From CAIXSC01 sp040381235 (GTDB lineage: Bacteria; Planctomycetota; Planctomycetia; Pirellulales; Pirellulaceae), in assembly GCA_040381235.1 (NCBI GenBank), contig JBEIHS010000347.1, positions 1-7,514 of the forward strand: 7,514 nt of DNA, written 5' to 3'. The position numbers were made by a program, and so were the translations under genes. The notes under the pieces were generated by a model. That model was not told the DNA's origin, ran no database searches, and saw only the letters and a program-made list of their open reading frames with translations. Below are positions 1-6,109 of this stretch, piece after piece; the first letter of the stretch is position 1; each line of letters opens with the position of its first letter.

Positions 1-1885
1 CGCGCCCCAGAAGCCAGGCGTGAAAAAACCAAACGCTGCGAACAAGAAGGACGACGTCAAGAAAGACGACGTCAAGAAGGACGACGCCAAGAAGGACGAA
101 ACGGCGGCCGAAAAGCAACCCGAGCCTATTCGGGTCGCTTTGCAGCAGGTGGCGCTCCGCGACGCGCGGCTAGCTGCCTTGTTCGACGCCGCCTCTTGGG
201 GCTTCGAAGGCAAGGCGCAACTGACCGCCGTCGTGATCCGCGGAGTCGCCTCCGAGACGGCGCCCGATAACTCGGCCAACGCCTCCGCACGGCTTGTCGG
301 CGAAGTCGTCTGGCCGGACGGCTCGACCAGCCGGCTCGCCGCGACTCTCCCCTCCACCGCCCCGAACTCGGCCCCAACCGCCGCTGCGAAAGACGCCGCC
401 AAAGAACCGGCCAAAGAACCGGCCAAAGAACCGGCCAAAGAACCGGCCAAGGATGCCGCCAAAGATTCGGCTCCGCGGAAGGCCGAGCAGGCGTCGTTTC
501 CGATCGTCTATCCGCTTGGCGCCTTCGGCCGCGAACAGCCGCCGGAGCGGCCCGCGGCCGTCTTGTTCAAGAACGCGACCGTCTGGACCTCCGGTCCGGC
601 CGGCGTGCTGCATGACGCTTCGGTGTTGGTCCGCGAGGGGCGGATCGAAGCGGTGGGCACGGATGTGGCCGTGCCGGCCGGCGCGATCGTCGTCGATTGC
701 CGCGGCCGCCACTTGTCCCCGGGACTGATCGACTGCCATTCGCACATGGCGACCGACGGCGGGATCAACGAATCGACGCAGTCGGTGACGGCCGAGGTGC
801 GGATTGGCGACTTCATCGACGCGACCGACGTGAACATCTACCGGCAACTGGCGGGCGGCGTGACGGCGTCGCACATCCTGCACGGATCGGCGAACACGAT
901 CGGCGGCCAATGCCAAGCGATCAAGTTGCGATGGGGGGCGTTGCCGGAAGCGCTCAAGTTCGCCGAGGCTCCGCCGACCATCAAGTTCGCGCTCGGCGAG
1001 AACGTCAAGCAAAGCAACTGGGACCGCAACTCGGGACGCTATCCGCAATCGCGGATGGGTGTCGACGAGGTCATGCGCGATTCGTTCCAAGCGGCGCGGC
1101 ACTATCAAGCCGACTGGGCCCGCTGGAAAGCCTCGCCCCAGGGTCCGCCGCCGCGCCGCGACCTGGAGCTCGACGCGCTGGTCGATGTCCTCGAGCAGCG
1201 GCGGTGGGTCCATTGCCACAGCTACCGCCAGGACGAGATCTTGGCGCTGCTGCGGACGCTGGAGGGCTTCGAAGTCCGCGTGCAAACGCTGCAGCATATC
1301 CTTGAAGGCTACAAGGTGGCCGACGCGATGCGGAAACATGGGGCCATGGGTTCGTCGTTCGCCGACTGGTGGGCGTACAAGTTCGAGGTGATCGACGCGA
1401 TTCCCCACAACGGAGCGTTGATGTATAACGCGGGCGTCGTCGTGTCGTTCAATTCAGACGATCGTGAACTGGCCCGGCATCTGAACCACGAGGCGGCCAA
1501 GGCGGTGAAGTACGGCGGCGTGCCGCCCGTCGAGGCGCTCAAATTCGTAACGCTCAACCCGGCCAAGCAACTGCGGGTCGAGCACTTGGTGGGAACGCTG
1601 GAAGCCGGCAAGCAGGCCGACCTCGTCGTCTGGTCGGGCGATCCGCTGTCGGTGATGTCCCGCTGCGAGCAAACCTGGGTCGACGGCCGCAAATACTTCG
1701 ACCGCGAAGAGGACCTGGGAATGCGCAAGCGGGCGGCCGCGATCCGCGCCAAGCTGGTCCAGAAGATCCTGGCCTCCGGCGAGCCGATGCGCGAGCCGGG
1801 CGAGTCGTACGTGCTGGAACGCGACCTCTGGCCGCGGTTCGACGAGTTCTGCAATGCCAGCGGCAAATCCGAACGCGCCCGCTAG
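1..1885 (+). CDS. Metal-dependent amidohydrolase (imidazolonepropionase-like, COG1228 type), 5' end outside window
   Basis: The frame is open from base 2 through a GTG at 20 to the TAG at 1883-1885. No stop separates the GTG from the left edge, so the gene probably starts upstream. Residues are numbered from that GTG. Residues 9-27 are a Lys/Asp repeat, about 30-110 a beta-rich segment, 127-150 an Ala-Lys-Glu-Pro linker, and 185-600 an amidohydrolase barrel. The metal ligands are visible: HSH at 240-242 (HxH), His398/His400 in VHCHSY, His426 in QHILEG, and Asp480 in NSDD. K322 in IKFALGEN may be a strand-4 ligand. The signature FADWWAYKFEV is typical of a planctomycete/Bacteroidetes amidohydrolase group, recognised from memory. 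The C-terminal GTLEAGKQADLVVW is the usual composite beta-domain closure. The enzyme should hydrolyse an amide or related bond using bound metal; the substrate is unknown. The missing N-terminus may carry a signal peptide and a further domain. It is probably co-transcribed with the next gene. Confidence 0.88.
   Translation, partial: APQKPGVKKPNAANKKDDVKKDDVKKDDAKKDETAAEKQPEPIRVALQQVALRDARLAALFDAASWGFEGKAQLTAVVIRGVASETAPDNSANASARLVGEVVWPDGSTSRLAATLPSTAPNSAPTAAAKDAAKEPAKEPAKEPAKEPAKDAAKDSAPRKAEQASFPIVYPLGAFGREQPPERPAAVLFKNATVWTSGPAGVLHDASVLVREGRIEAVGTDVAVPAGAIVVDCRGRHLSPGLIDCHSHMATDGGINESTQSVTAEVRIGDFIDATDVNIYRQLAGGVTASHILHGSANTIGGQCQAIKLRWGALPEALKFAEAPPTIKFALGENVKQSNWDRNSGRYPQSRMGVDEVMRDSFQAARHYQADWARWKASPQGPPPRRDLELDALVDVLEQRRWVHCHSYRQDEILALLRTLEGFEVRVQTLQHILEGYKVADAMRKHGAMGSSFADWWAYKFEVIDAIPHNGALMYNAGVVVSFNSDDRELARHLNHEAAKAVKYGGVPPVEALKFVTLNPAKQLRVEHLVGTLEAGKQADLVVWSGDPLSVMSRCEQTWVDGRKYFDREEDLGMRKRAAAIRAKLVQKILASGEPMREPGESYVLERDLWPRFDEFCNASGKSERAR
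44..100 (+). repeat. 15-bp in-frame tandem repeat (KKDDV/A)
   Basis: The unit AAGAAGGACGACGTC occurs at 44-58, 59-73 (one change) and 74-88 (one change), followed by a partial copy at 89-100. It encodes KKDDV, KKDDV, KKDDA, KKDE within the first amidohydrolase. The unit length is a multiple of three, so copy-number change would keep the frame. The charged segment is probably a disordered linker. Confidence 0.9.
398..445 (+). repeat. 12-bp perfect tandem repeat (AKEP x4)
   Basis: Four identical copies of GCCAAAGAACCG run head to tail (398-409, 410-421, 422-433, 434-445), with degenerate relatives on both sides (AKDA, AKDS). They encode an Ala-Lys-Glu-Pro linker just before the catalytic barrel. 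Perfect identity at the DNA level suggests recent slippage expansion. Confidence 0.92.
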
Positions 1886-1942
1886 CCACCCTTCACTTCC
1901 CGGCCGCCTTCCTTCGTTTTCCTTCACGAAAGTTCCGCTCTC

Positions 1943-3388
1943 ATGCACCGCTTGAATGCTCGCCGTGCCGATAACCGCCGCGTTCGCGGCACGGAACCAT
2001 GGAACTCGTTCGCGGACCACGCGGTCAGGCCGGCCGGTCGAGTTGGCTGGCTGCGGGCCGTCGCCTGCGGGTTCGCCACCGCTTTGGCCCTGGGATTGCT
2101 CGCGGCCGGTCCACGGGCCGCCTGGGCGAACCCCGAGGTGCCCGGCGCGCCGCAAGCCGGCCCGATCGCTCTGGTCGGCGGCACCGTGCACGCCGTCAGC
2201 GCTCCGCCACTACCGAACGCCACGCTGGTCTTCGATCAAGGCCAGATCACGGCGATCGGCAAAGACGTGCCATTGCCCAAGGGCTGCCGCTCGATCGATG
2301 TCCGCGGCAAACACATCTACCCTGCTTTGATCGACGCCTACAACAATGTCGGCTTGGTGGAAATCAATTCGATCCGCGCGACCAAGGACGACGCGGAAAC
2401 GGGCGAAGTCAATCCGAACGTCCGGGCCCAAGTCGCCGTGAATCCGGACAGCGAACTGATTCCGACCACGCGCAGCAACGGCGTGCTGCTCACCCTGAGC
2501 GCCCCCAGCGGCGGGTTGATTTCCGGCCGCTCCGCCTTGATCCAACTGGATGGCTGGACCTGGGAGGAAATGACGTTGCGGTCGGACGTGGCGCTGCACG
2601 TGTATTGGCCCAGCATGAGTCCCGTGGGGGACCTGTTCTTTACCGCCCCGGGAAAAGAACAAACCGACGCCCGCGACAAAGCGCTTGAACAACTGCGGAC
2701 CGCCTTCGACCAAGCCGCCGCCTATGCGAAAGCCCGCAAGGCGGCCCCGGACCGCCACCCCGTCGACCGCCGCTGGGAATCGATGATTCCAGTGCTGGAA
2801 GGCCGCCTGCCGGTGATGATCCATGCCGACGAGTCGCAACAGATCCAGGCGGCGGTGGCGTTCGGCCAACGCTATGGGTTGAAGCTGGTGCTGCATGGCG
2901 GCTACGACGCGCCGCGCTGCGCGGAACTGCTCAAGCAACACAACATCCCGGTCGTGCTCGCCGGCACCTACCGGCTGCCGCTCCGCCGCTCGGATGATTA
3001 CGACGCGCCGTACACCGTGCCCGAACGCTTGCGCCAGGCCGGCGTGAAGTACTGCATCGCGTCCGCGAAAGGCCATGGCGCCTCGAATTCGCGCAACCTG
3101 CCTTACCAGGCGGCCAACGCCGTCGCCTTCGGGTTGCCGGCCGACGAAGCGCTGCGGGCGATCACGCAGTATCCGGCGGAGATCCTGGGCGTCGGCGCCG
3201 ACGTCGGCACGTTGGCTGTCGGCAAACACGCCACCCTCTTCGTCGCCACCGGCGACCCGCTCGAAACACCCACGCAAATCGTCGACGCTTTCATCCAAGG
3301 CCGCCAAGTCTCGCTCAACGACCGCCACAAAACGCTCTATCGGAAGTACCAGCAAAAATACGAACAACAAACACGGCTGGCGAAGTAG
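1943..3388 (+). CDS. Exported amidohydrolase paralogue with degenerate metal site
   Basis: This 481-residue protein starts at ATG 1943 and stops at TAG 3386-3388, 57 bases after the first amidohydrolase, so the two are probably co-transcribed. No clear Shine-Dalgarno is visible. A basic leader (1-36) and a hydrophobic stretch (about 37-59) precede a likely signal peptidase site AWA/NP after residue 62, implying export. The fold follows: N-terminal beta strand IALVGGTVHAV, then barrel, then closure GTLAVGKHATLFVATGDPL (about 422-440). At the strand-1 position where HxH is expected the sequence reads DAYNNVG (131-137), putting Tyr133 and Asn135 in place of the two His. His294 (MIHADE) and His318 (VLHGGY) remain, but the strand-8 Asp is replaced by an ASAKG segment (373-377). 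The blocks NPNVRAQVAVNPDSELIPT, RSNGVLL and ARNLPY-like SRNLPY resemble a known group paired with larger amidohydrolases (from memory). It may be a non-catalytic partner or use altered chemistry. Substrate unknown. Confidence 0.88.
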   Translation: MHRLNARRADNRRVRGTEPWNSFADHAVRPAGRVGWLRAVACGFATALALGLLAAGPRAAWANPEVPGAPQAGPIALVGGTVHAVSAPPLPNATLVFDQGQITAIGKDVPLPKGCRSIDVRGKHIYPALIDAYNNVGLVEINSIRATKDDAETGEVNPNVRAQVAVNPDSELIPTTRSNGVLLTLSAPSGGLISGRSALIQLDGWTWEEMTLRSDVALHVYWPSMSPVGDLFFTAPGKEQTDARDKALEQLRTAFDQAAAYAKARKAAPDRHPVDRRWESMIPVLEGRLPVMIHADESQQIQAAVAFGQRYGLKLVLHGGYDAPRCAELLKQHNIPVVLAGTYRLPLRRSDDYDAPYTVPERLRQAGVKYCIASAKGHGASNSRNLPYQAANAVAFGLPADEALRAITQYPAEILGVGADVGTLAVGKHATLFVATGDPLETPTQIVDAFIQGRQVSLNDRHKTLYRKYQQKYEQQTRLAK

Positions 3389-3663
3389 CCGGTTGTGACC
3401 GGGGGGACTTCAGCGAGTCGGTCTATACAACCGCCGGTCACGGCTTCATGCGTCCACGTTGGTCACACCGTCCATCCGTCGCGAAGAGCGAGTCCGACGG
3501 CTCGCCGGAAGGCTCGCGCCGTTTCCGCTTCATCCGTGGAGCTAGGCCGGCAGATCGCGCGAACCAATGCCCGAGCAGCGGCGTAGTAGGAGTGGAGAAT
3601 CGCTCCTTCCCTTTGACCGCGGGGCTTATCGCCACTGCGGCTCTTGACGACGCGGGGTGCCTT
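3389..3663. other. Non-coding stretch between convergent units
   Basis: No convincing protein gene is seen on either strand. The open frames here have unnatural composition and no recognisable domain. Besides the hairpin at 3391-3441, GCGAG (3488-3492) pairs with CTCGC (3501-3505), with inner CC/GG pairing, and GGCTCGC recurs at 3499-3505 and 3511-3517. The stretch could be an interspersed intergenic repeat. No transposase remnant or terminal inverted repeats are visible. Confidence 0.5.
3391..3441 (+). terminator. Hairpin region after the amidohydrolase operon (possible terminator)
   Basis: Just after the stop at 3388, GTGACCGG (3395-3402) is perfectly complementary to CCGGTCAC (3434-3441), and GGTTGT (3391-3396) to ACAACC (3427-3432). 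The two pairings share bases 3395-3396, so both cannot form completely. There is no following T run, so a classic intrinsic terminator is not demonstrated. Position and structure fit transcript end formation or 3' end protection. Confidence 0.35.
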
Positions 3664-3771
3664 ATGGTCCGGACCCTTGGCTACTTGGAATGGACGGCGA
3701 TCGTGATCGCCGCCGTCACCGGCTTGGTCCTGTGGCTGCTGCTGACAACGCCGCTTGGCGGCACCGTCTAG
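3664..3771 (+). CDS. Possible small single-pass membrane protein (35 aa)
   Basis: ATG 3664 to TAG 3769-3771 encodes a 35-residue peptide. It has a short polar start (MVRTLGYLEW), one hydrophobic helix-like segment (about residues 10-28, rich in Ile, Val, Leu and Ala), and a short Gly/Thr tail. A G-rich stretch, CGGGG around 3652-3657, sits upstream at roughly ribosome-binding distance. A hairpin followed by a T-rich run begins three bases after the stop. The frame is open upstream to 3448, but that part looks non-coding in composition, so the internal ATG is preferred. No homologue is recognised. Hydrophobic runs of this length also arise by chance in GC-rich sequence, so this remains a candidate. 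Confidence 0.35.
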   Translation: MVRTLGYLEWTAIVIAAVTGLVLWLLLTTPLGGTV

Positions 3772-3773
3772 CG

Positions 3774-3815
3774 GACGCCCCGCTTGAGCGGCCCCGACCG
3801 GCGTCAAACTTTTGA
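3774..3815 (+). terminator. GC-rich hairpin followed by T-rich run
   Basis: GACGCC (3774-3779) pairs with GGCGTC (3800-3805). Inside it CCGC (3780-3783) pairs with GCGG (3788-3791) around a TTGA loop. AAACTTTTGATT follows at 3806-3817. This resembles an intrinsic terminator for rightward transcription, with an imperfect T run. TCAAA/TTTGA (3804-3808/3811-3815) is a further small AT-rich inverted repeat that could also act on leftward transcripts leaving the helicase gene. Confidence 0.45.
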
Positions 3816-3837
3816 TTCGGCAAAGCACGAGAGGCTC

Positions 3838-3859
3838 GGCGGCCAATCCGGCAGCCGCC
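3838..3859 (-). terminator. Hairpin just downstream of the helicase stop
   Basis: GGCGGC (3838-3843) and GCCGCC (3854-3859) form a six-base perfect inverted repeat with a 10-base loop, starting seven bases after the helicase stop codon at 3867. No T run follows immediately in the leftward direction. It may contribute to 3' end formation of the helicase transcript together with the structure at 3774-3815. Confidence 0.3.
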
Positions 3860-3866
3860 TTCGGGC

Positions 3867-5816
3867 CTACAAGGCGCGGCGATACCGCTTGGATGGCTTG
3901 CGCGGCGGAGTCGTGCCGGGTGACGAGCTGGCTGGCGGTTTGCCCGAGTTGGGCTGGCCGAAGGTCGATGCGGCCACCGGAGCGGCGGAGGCGTCGAGCG
4001 GTTGGCCGAAAGCGGCCGCCGGTTCGCGTTCGCTGGCCGGTGACTCGCTCGATGCGGTTGACTCGCTCGATGCGGGCGACTCGGTCGATGCGGTCGACTC
4101 GGTCGATGCGGTCGACTCGGTCGCATCCGCCACCGGCTGGATCTCCGCCGCCGCTTCGAGCGGCTCGGTGGCCGGTACCGCGAAAGCGCTCGCTTGATCA
4201 ACCGTGCGGCTGGCGGACCCGCTGTTGGACTCGCCGGCGGCGGGCGCGTCCCAACTGCCGATCGTCGGCGGCGGCAGCGGACGCGGTGCCGGACCGCGGG
4301 CCTTGGCCGGTTCGAAGCCGACCATCGAGTCGCGTTTGAGCAATCGGTCGATCCGCTGCTCGATCTTGGTGAGCTCAGGGCCCTCGTCGGGCGCGACAAA
4401 CGTGAAGGCGACTCCTTCGCGTCCCATGCGGCCGGTCCGCCCGACTCGGTGGACATAGTCGTCGCTAAACGCCGGGATATCGAAGTTGATGATGTGCGAG
4501 ATTCCCGAGATATCGATTCCGCGGCCGACGACATCAGTCGCGACCAGGAACCGCAGTTCGCCATCGCGAAAGCGGCGCATCACCGAGTCGCGGGCGCCCT
4601 GCGTCATGTCGCCATGCATGCACGCGACCTGCGGAACGCGTTTTGCCAACCGCTCGCCGATCCGATCCGTGCCGCGTTTCGTGCGGCAAAAGATGATCGC
4701 TTGCCGGGGCTGCTCGCGATCCAACAGTTTGAGCAGCAGATCGAACTTGCGGTCCGACTCGACCGAGAAATAGTACTGGTCGATCGTATCGACCGACAGA
4801 TTCTTCGGCGAGAAATTGAGCACTTCCGGATGGTACATGTACCGCTCGGCCAGCCGCCGGATGGGGGGCGGTACGGTGGCGCTCAGCAACAAAGTCTGGC
4901 GGTCCCGCGGACACCGCCGGAGGATTTTCTCGATGTCAGGACGAAAGCCGATATCGAGCATCCGGTCGGCCTCGTCCAGAACGGCGCACCAGACGTCTTG
5001 CAGCGTCAGCGTCCCGCGGCTGAGATGGTCGAGCACCCGGCCCGGCGTTCCCACAACGATCTCCGCGCCCCGCTGCAGTTTGTCGATTTGTCCGCGGATC
5101 GGCTTGCCGCCATAGACGGCCACACAACGGACCTTTGTGCCAACCGACAACTTGACCACTTCGTCGTGGACTTGCACCGCCAATTCGCGGGTGGGCACCA
5201 GAATAATCGCTTGCACACCGCGGACCTTCCCCGGCGGCGAGAGCATTTCCAGAATAGGAATGACGAACGACGCCGTCTTCCCGGTGCCCGTACGCGCTTG
5301 GCCAAGGACATCGAAGCCATCCAGCACCAGGGGGATGACGCCGGCTTGGATTTCGGTCGGACGCTGGTAACCGGCCAACTTCAACGCCCGCCGCATCGCG
5401 CGTGACAAATCAATCTCTTCGAAGGTTGTCACCTTCACCCGTGTGCCCGATTCGAAGGCCGCCGTCGCCGCTGACTCGGCAGCAGCCGCTTCTGCGGCAG
5501 CCGCTTCTGCAGCAACTGCGTCTGTGACGGCCGCTTCTGTGGCGGCTGCGTCTGTGGCGGCTGCTTTTGTGGCGGCTGCTTCGCGATTCGCCGTGTCGGC
5601 GTCGGCTGCGGACACGGTGAGCGAGGCGTCCGCAAGCCCAGGGGAAGTCTCGCCAAATGGGGACGCGATGTCGGCGGCTGGGTTGGAATCGGCAGCCTTT
5701 GGGCCCGCCGGATCGACGAACGACTCGGTGCTGGCCGGCGGGGTGTCATGCGGGGGGGATGGCGGTTGCGAATGGGTTGCGGCGGTGTCAGGGCTGGAGT
5801 TCAATTCGTCGTTCAT
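3867..5816 (-). CDS. DEAD-box ATP-dependent RNA helicase (RhlE/CshA-like core)
   Basis: This 649-residue protein starts at ATG 5816-5814. An in-frame GTG at 5819 is possible, but the AGGA at 5825-5822 lies 5 bases from the ATG and only 2 from the GTG. All helicase motifs are present: Q motif (F-x-x-I at about 132-135, RPTEIQ 152-157), motif I ARTGTGKT (174-181), Ia PTREL (208-212), Ib TPGR (257-260), II DEAD (281-284), III SAT (312-314), IV IIFCRT (374-379), V ATDVVGRGID (426-435) and VI HRVGRTGR (456-463). It should unwind or remodel RNA using ATP in the cytoplasm, as in ribosome assembly, mRNA decay or cold adaptation. The core is flanked by an Ala-rich acidic N-terminal extension (about 125 residues) and a Ser/Thr/Pro/Ala tail (from about 505) ending in the basic cluster RKPSKRYRRAL. 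The tails have no recognised RNA-binding domain. The exact paralogue cannot be assigned. Confidence 0.95.
   Translation of the reverse strand: MNDELNSSPDTAATHSQPPSPPHDTPPASTESFVDPAGPKAADSNPAADIASPFGETSPGLADASLTVSAADADTANREAAATKAAATDAAATEAAVTDAVAAEAAAAEAAAAESAATAAFESGTRVKVTTFEEIDLSRAMRRALKLAGYQRPTEIQAGVIPLVLDGFDVLGQARTGTGKTASFVIPILEMLSPPGKVRGVQAIILVPTRELAVQVHDEVVKLSVGTKVRCVAVYGGKPIRGQIDKLQRGAEIVVGTPGRVLDHLSRGTLTLQDVWCAVLDEADRMLDIGFRPDIEKILRRCPRDRQTLLLSATVPPPIRRLAERYMYHPEVLNFSPKNLSVDTIDQYYFSVESDRKFDLLLKLLDREQPRQAIIFCRTKRGTDRIGERLAKRVPQVACMHGDMTQGARDSVMRRFRDGELRFLVATDVVGRGIDISGISHIINFDIPAFSDDYVHRVGRTGRMGREGVAFTFVAPDEGPELTKIEQRIDRLLKRDSMVGFEPAKARGPAPRPLPPPTIGSWDAPAAGESNSGSASRTVDQASAFAVPATEPLEAAAEIQPVADATESTASTESTASTESPASSESTASSESPASEREPAAAFGQPLDASAAPVAASTFGQPNSGKPPASSSPGTTPPRKPSKRYRRAL
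4042..4122 (-). repeat. 18-bp in-frame tandem repeat in helicase C-terminal tail
   Basis: On the plus strand the unit GACTCGGTCGATGCGGTC occurs at 4042-4059, 4060-4077, 4078-4095 and 4096-4113, with half a copy at 4114-4122. The third and fourth copies are identical; the first two differ at a few bases. On the coding strand it encodes a Glu-Ser-Thr-Ala-Ser-Thr type hexapeptide repeat in a presumably disordered tail. Confidence 0.9.
5479..5583 (-). repeat. 15-bp in-frame tandem repeat in helicase N-terminal extension
   Basis: Seven consecutive 15-base units run from 5479 to 5583. They vary around GTGGCGGCTGCTTCT / GCGGCAGCCGCTTCT on the plus strand. On the coding strand they give an Ala-rich pentapeptide series with Glu, Asp, Thr or Ser at the variable place (AAATK, AAATD, AAATE, AAAAE). 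The copies have diverged more than those in the C-terminal tail, suggesting an older expansion. Confidence 0.88.
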
Positions 5817-5821
5817 CACGT

Positions 5822-5825
5822 TCCT
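5822..5825 (-). promoter_or_regulatory. Shine-Dalgarno for the helicase gene
   Basis: The minus strand reads AGGA, then five bases, then ATG (5816). This spacing supports the ATG over the overlapping in-frame GTG at 5819, which would sit only two bases away. Confidence 0.6.
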
Positions 5826-5874
5826 GTGGTTTTGTCTCGTTGGCTTGTCGCTCGCGATTTCCGCGGTCTAGGCA

Positions 5875-5900
5875 GCCTGGGGCTGGTGCCTGGGGCAGGT
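5875..5900. repeat. 13-bp tandem repeat upstream of the helicase
   Basis: GCCTGGGGCTGGT (5875-5887) is followed directly by GCCTGGGGCAGGT (5888-5900), with one mismatch. It lies about 60-85 bases upstream of the helicase start. It could be a regulator site or a chance duplication. Confidence 0.6.
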
Positions 5901-6068
5901 CAAGCCAGCGGGTCGCGAGGCAAGTGGTTACCGGGAGGGAGGGCGTCGCGGCGGGCTTGGCCGGTCCGCAAGGAGCGGGCGGCCGCGATCCGGCGGCGAC
6001 GCGGGTTCTTCCTGGATGCGAGGTATGCCGTTATTGGCGGAGGCCGTCGCATCGGCGGCCCGATGGGA

Positions 6069-6090
6069 CCGCTGGCTGTCGAGCCAGCGG
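6069..6090 (-). terminator. Perfect 9-bp hairpin downstream of the HEAT-protein gene
   Basis: CCGCTGGCT (6069-6077) and AGCCAGCGG (6082-6090) are exact reverse complements around a 4-base GTCG loop. The hairpin begins 19 bases after the stop codon of the leftward HEAT-protein gene. No T run follows in the leftward direction (the next bases are TCCCATCGGG). It is a good candidate for a transcript 3' end, or for a dispersed palindromic element. Confidence 0.45.
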
Positions 6091-6109
6091 GATGGGGCGA
6101 CTGGTCCGG

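Larger units (their letters stand above)
5817..6109. other. Intergenic gap between the HEAT-protein gene and the helicase gene
   Basis: This 293-base gap should hold the 3' end of the HEAT-protein transcript and the helicase promoter. It contains the helicase ribosome binding site, a 13-bp tandem repeat at 5875-5900 and a perfect hairpin at 6069-6090. No convincing -35/-10 pair was recognised for leftward transcription. Open frames crossing it are shadows of the flanking genes. Confidence 0.6.

Noticed and set aside
170..1408. 412-codon open frame on the minus strand
   Set aside because: It lies antisense to the well-supported amidohydrolase, with Arg-rich shadow composition and no recognisable domain.
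2210..3370. 386-codon open frame on the minus strand
   Set aside because: It is antisense to the second amidohydrolase. Long antisense frames are expected in GC-rich coding sequence, and no motif was found.
3448..3663. N-terminal extension of the small membrane ORF (107 codons in total)
   Set aside because: The added residues look like translated intergenic sequence and include the hairpin region. The internal ATG at 3664 gives a more natural product.
3696..3711. Inverted repeat GGCGATC/GATCGCC
   Set aside because: The loop is only two bases and the site lies inside the candidate small ORF. It is more likely a by-product of Ala/Ile codons than a regulatory structure.
4042..4122. Repeat array considered as CRISPR
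   Set aside because: The units are contiguous with no spacers and fall in frame inside the helicase gene.
4194..5405. 403-codon open frame on the plus strand
   Set aside because: It is antisense to the helicase core, whose motifs are all intact on the minus strand.
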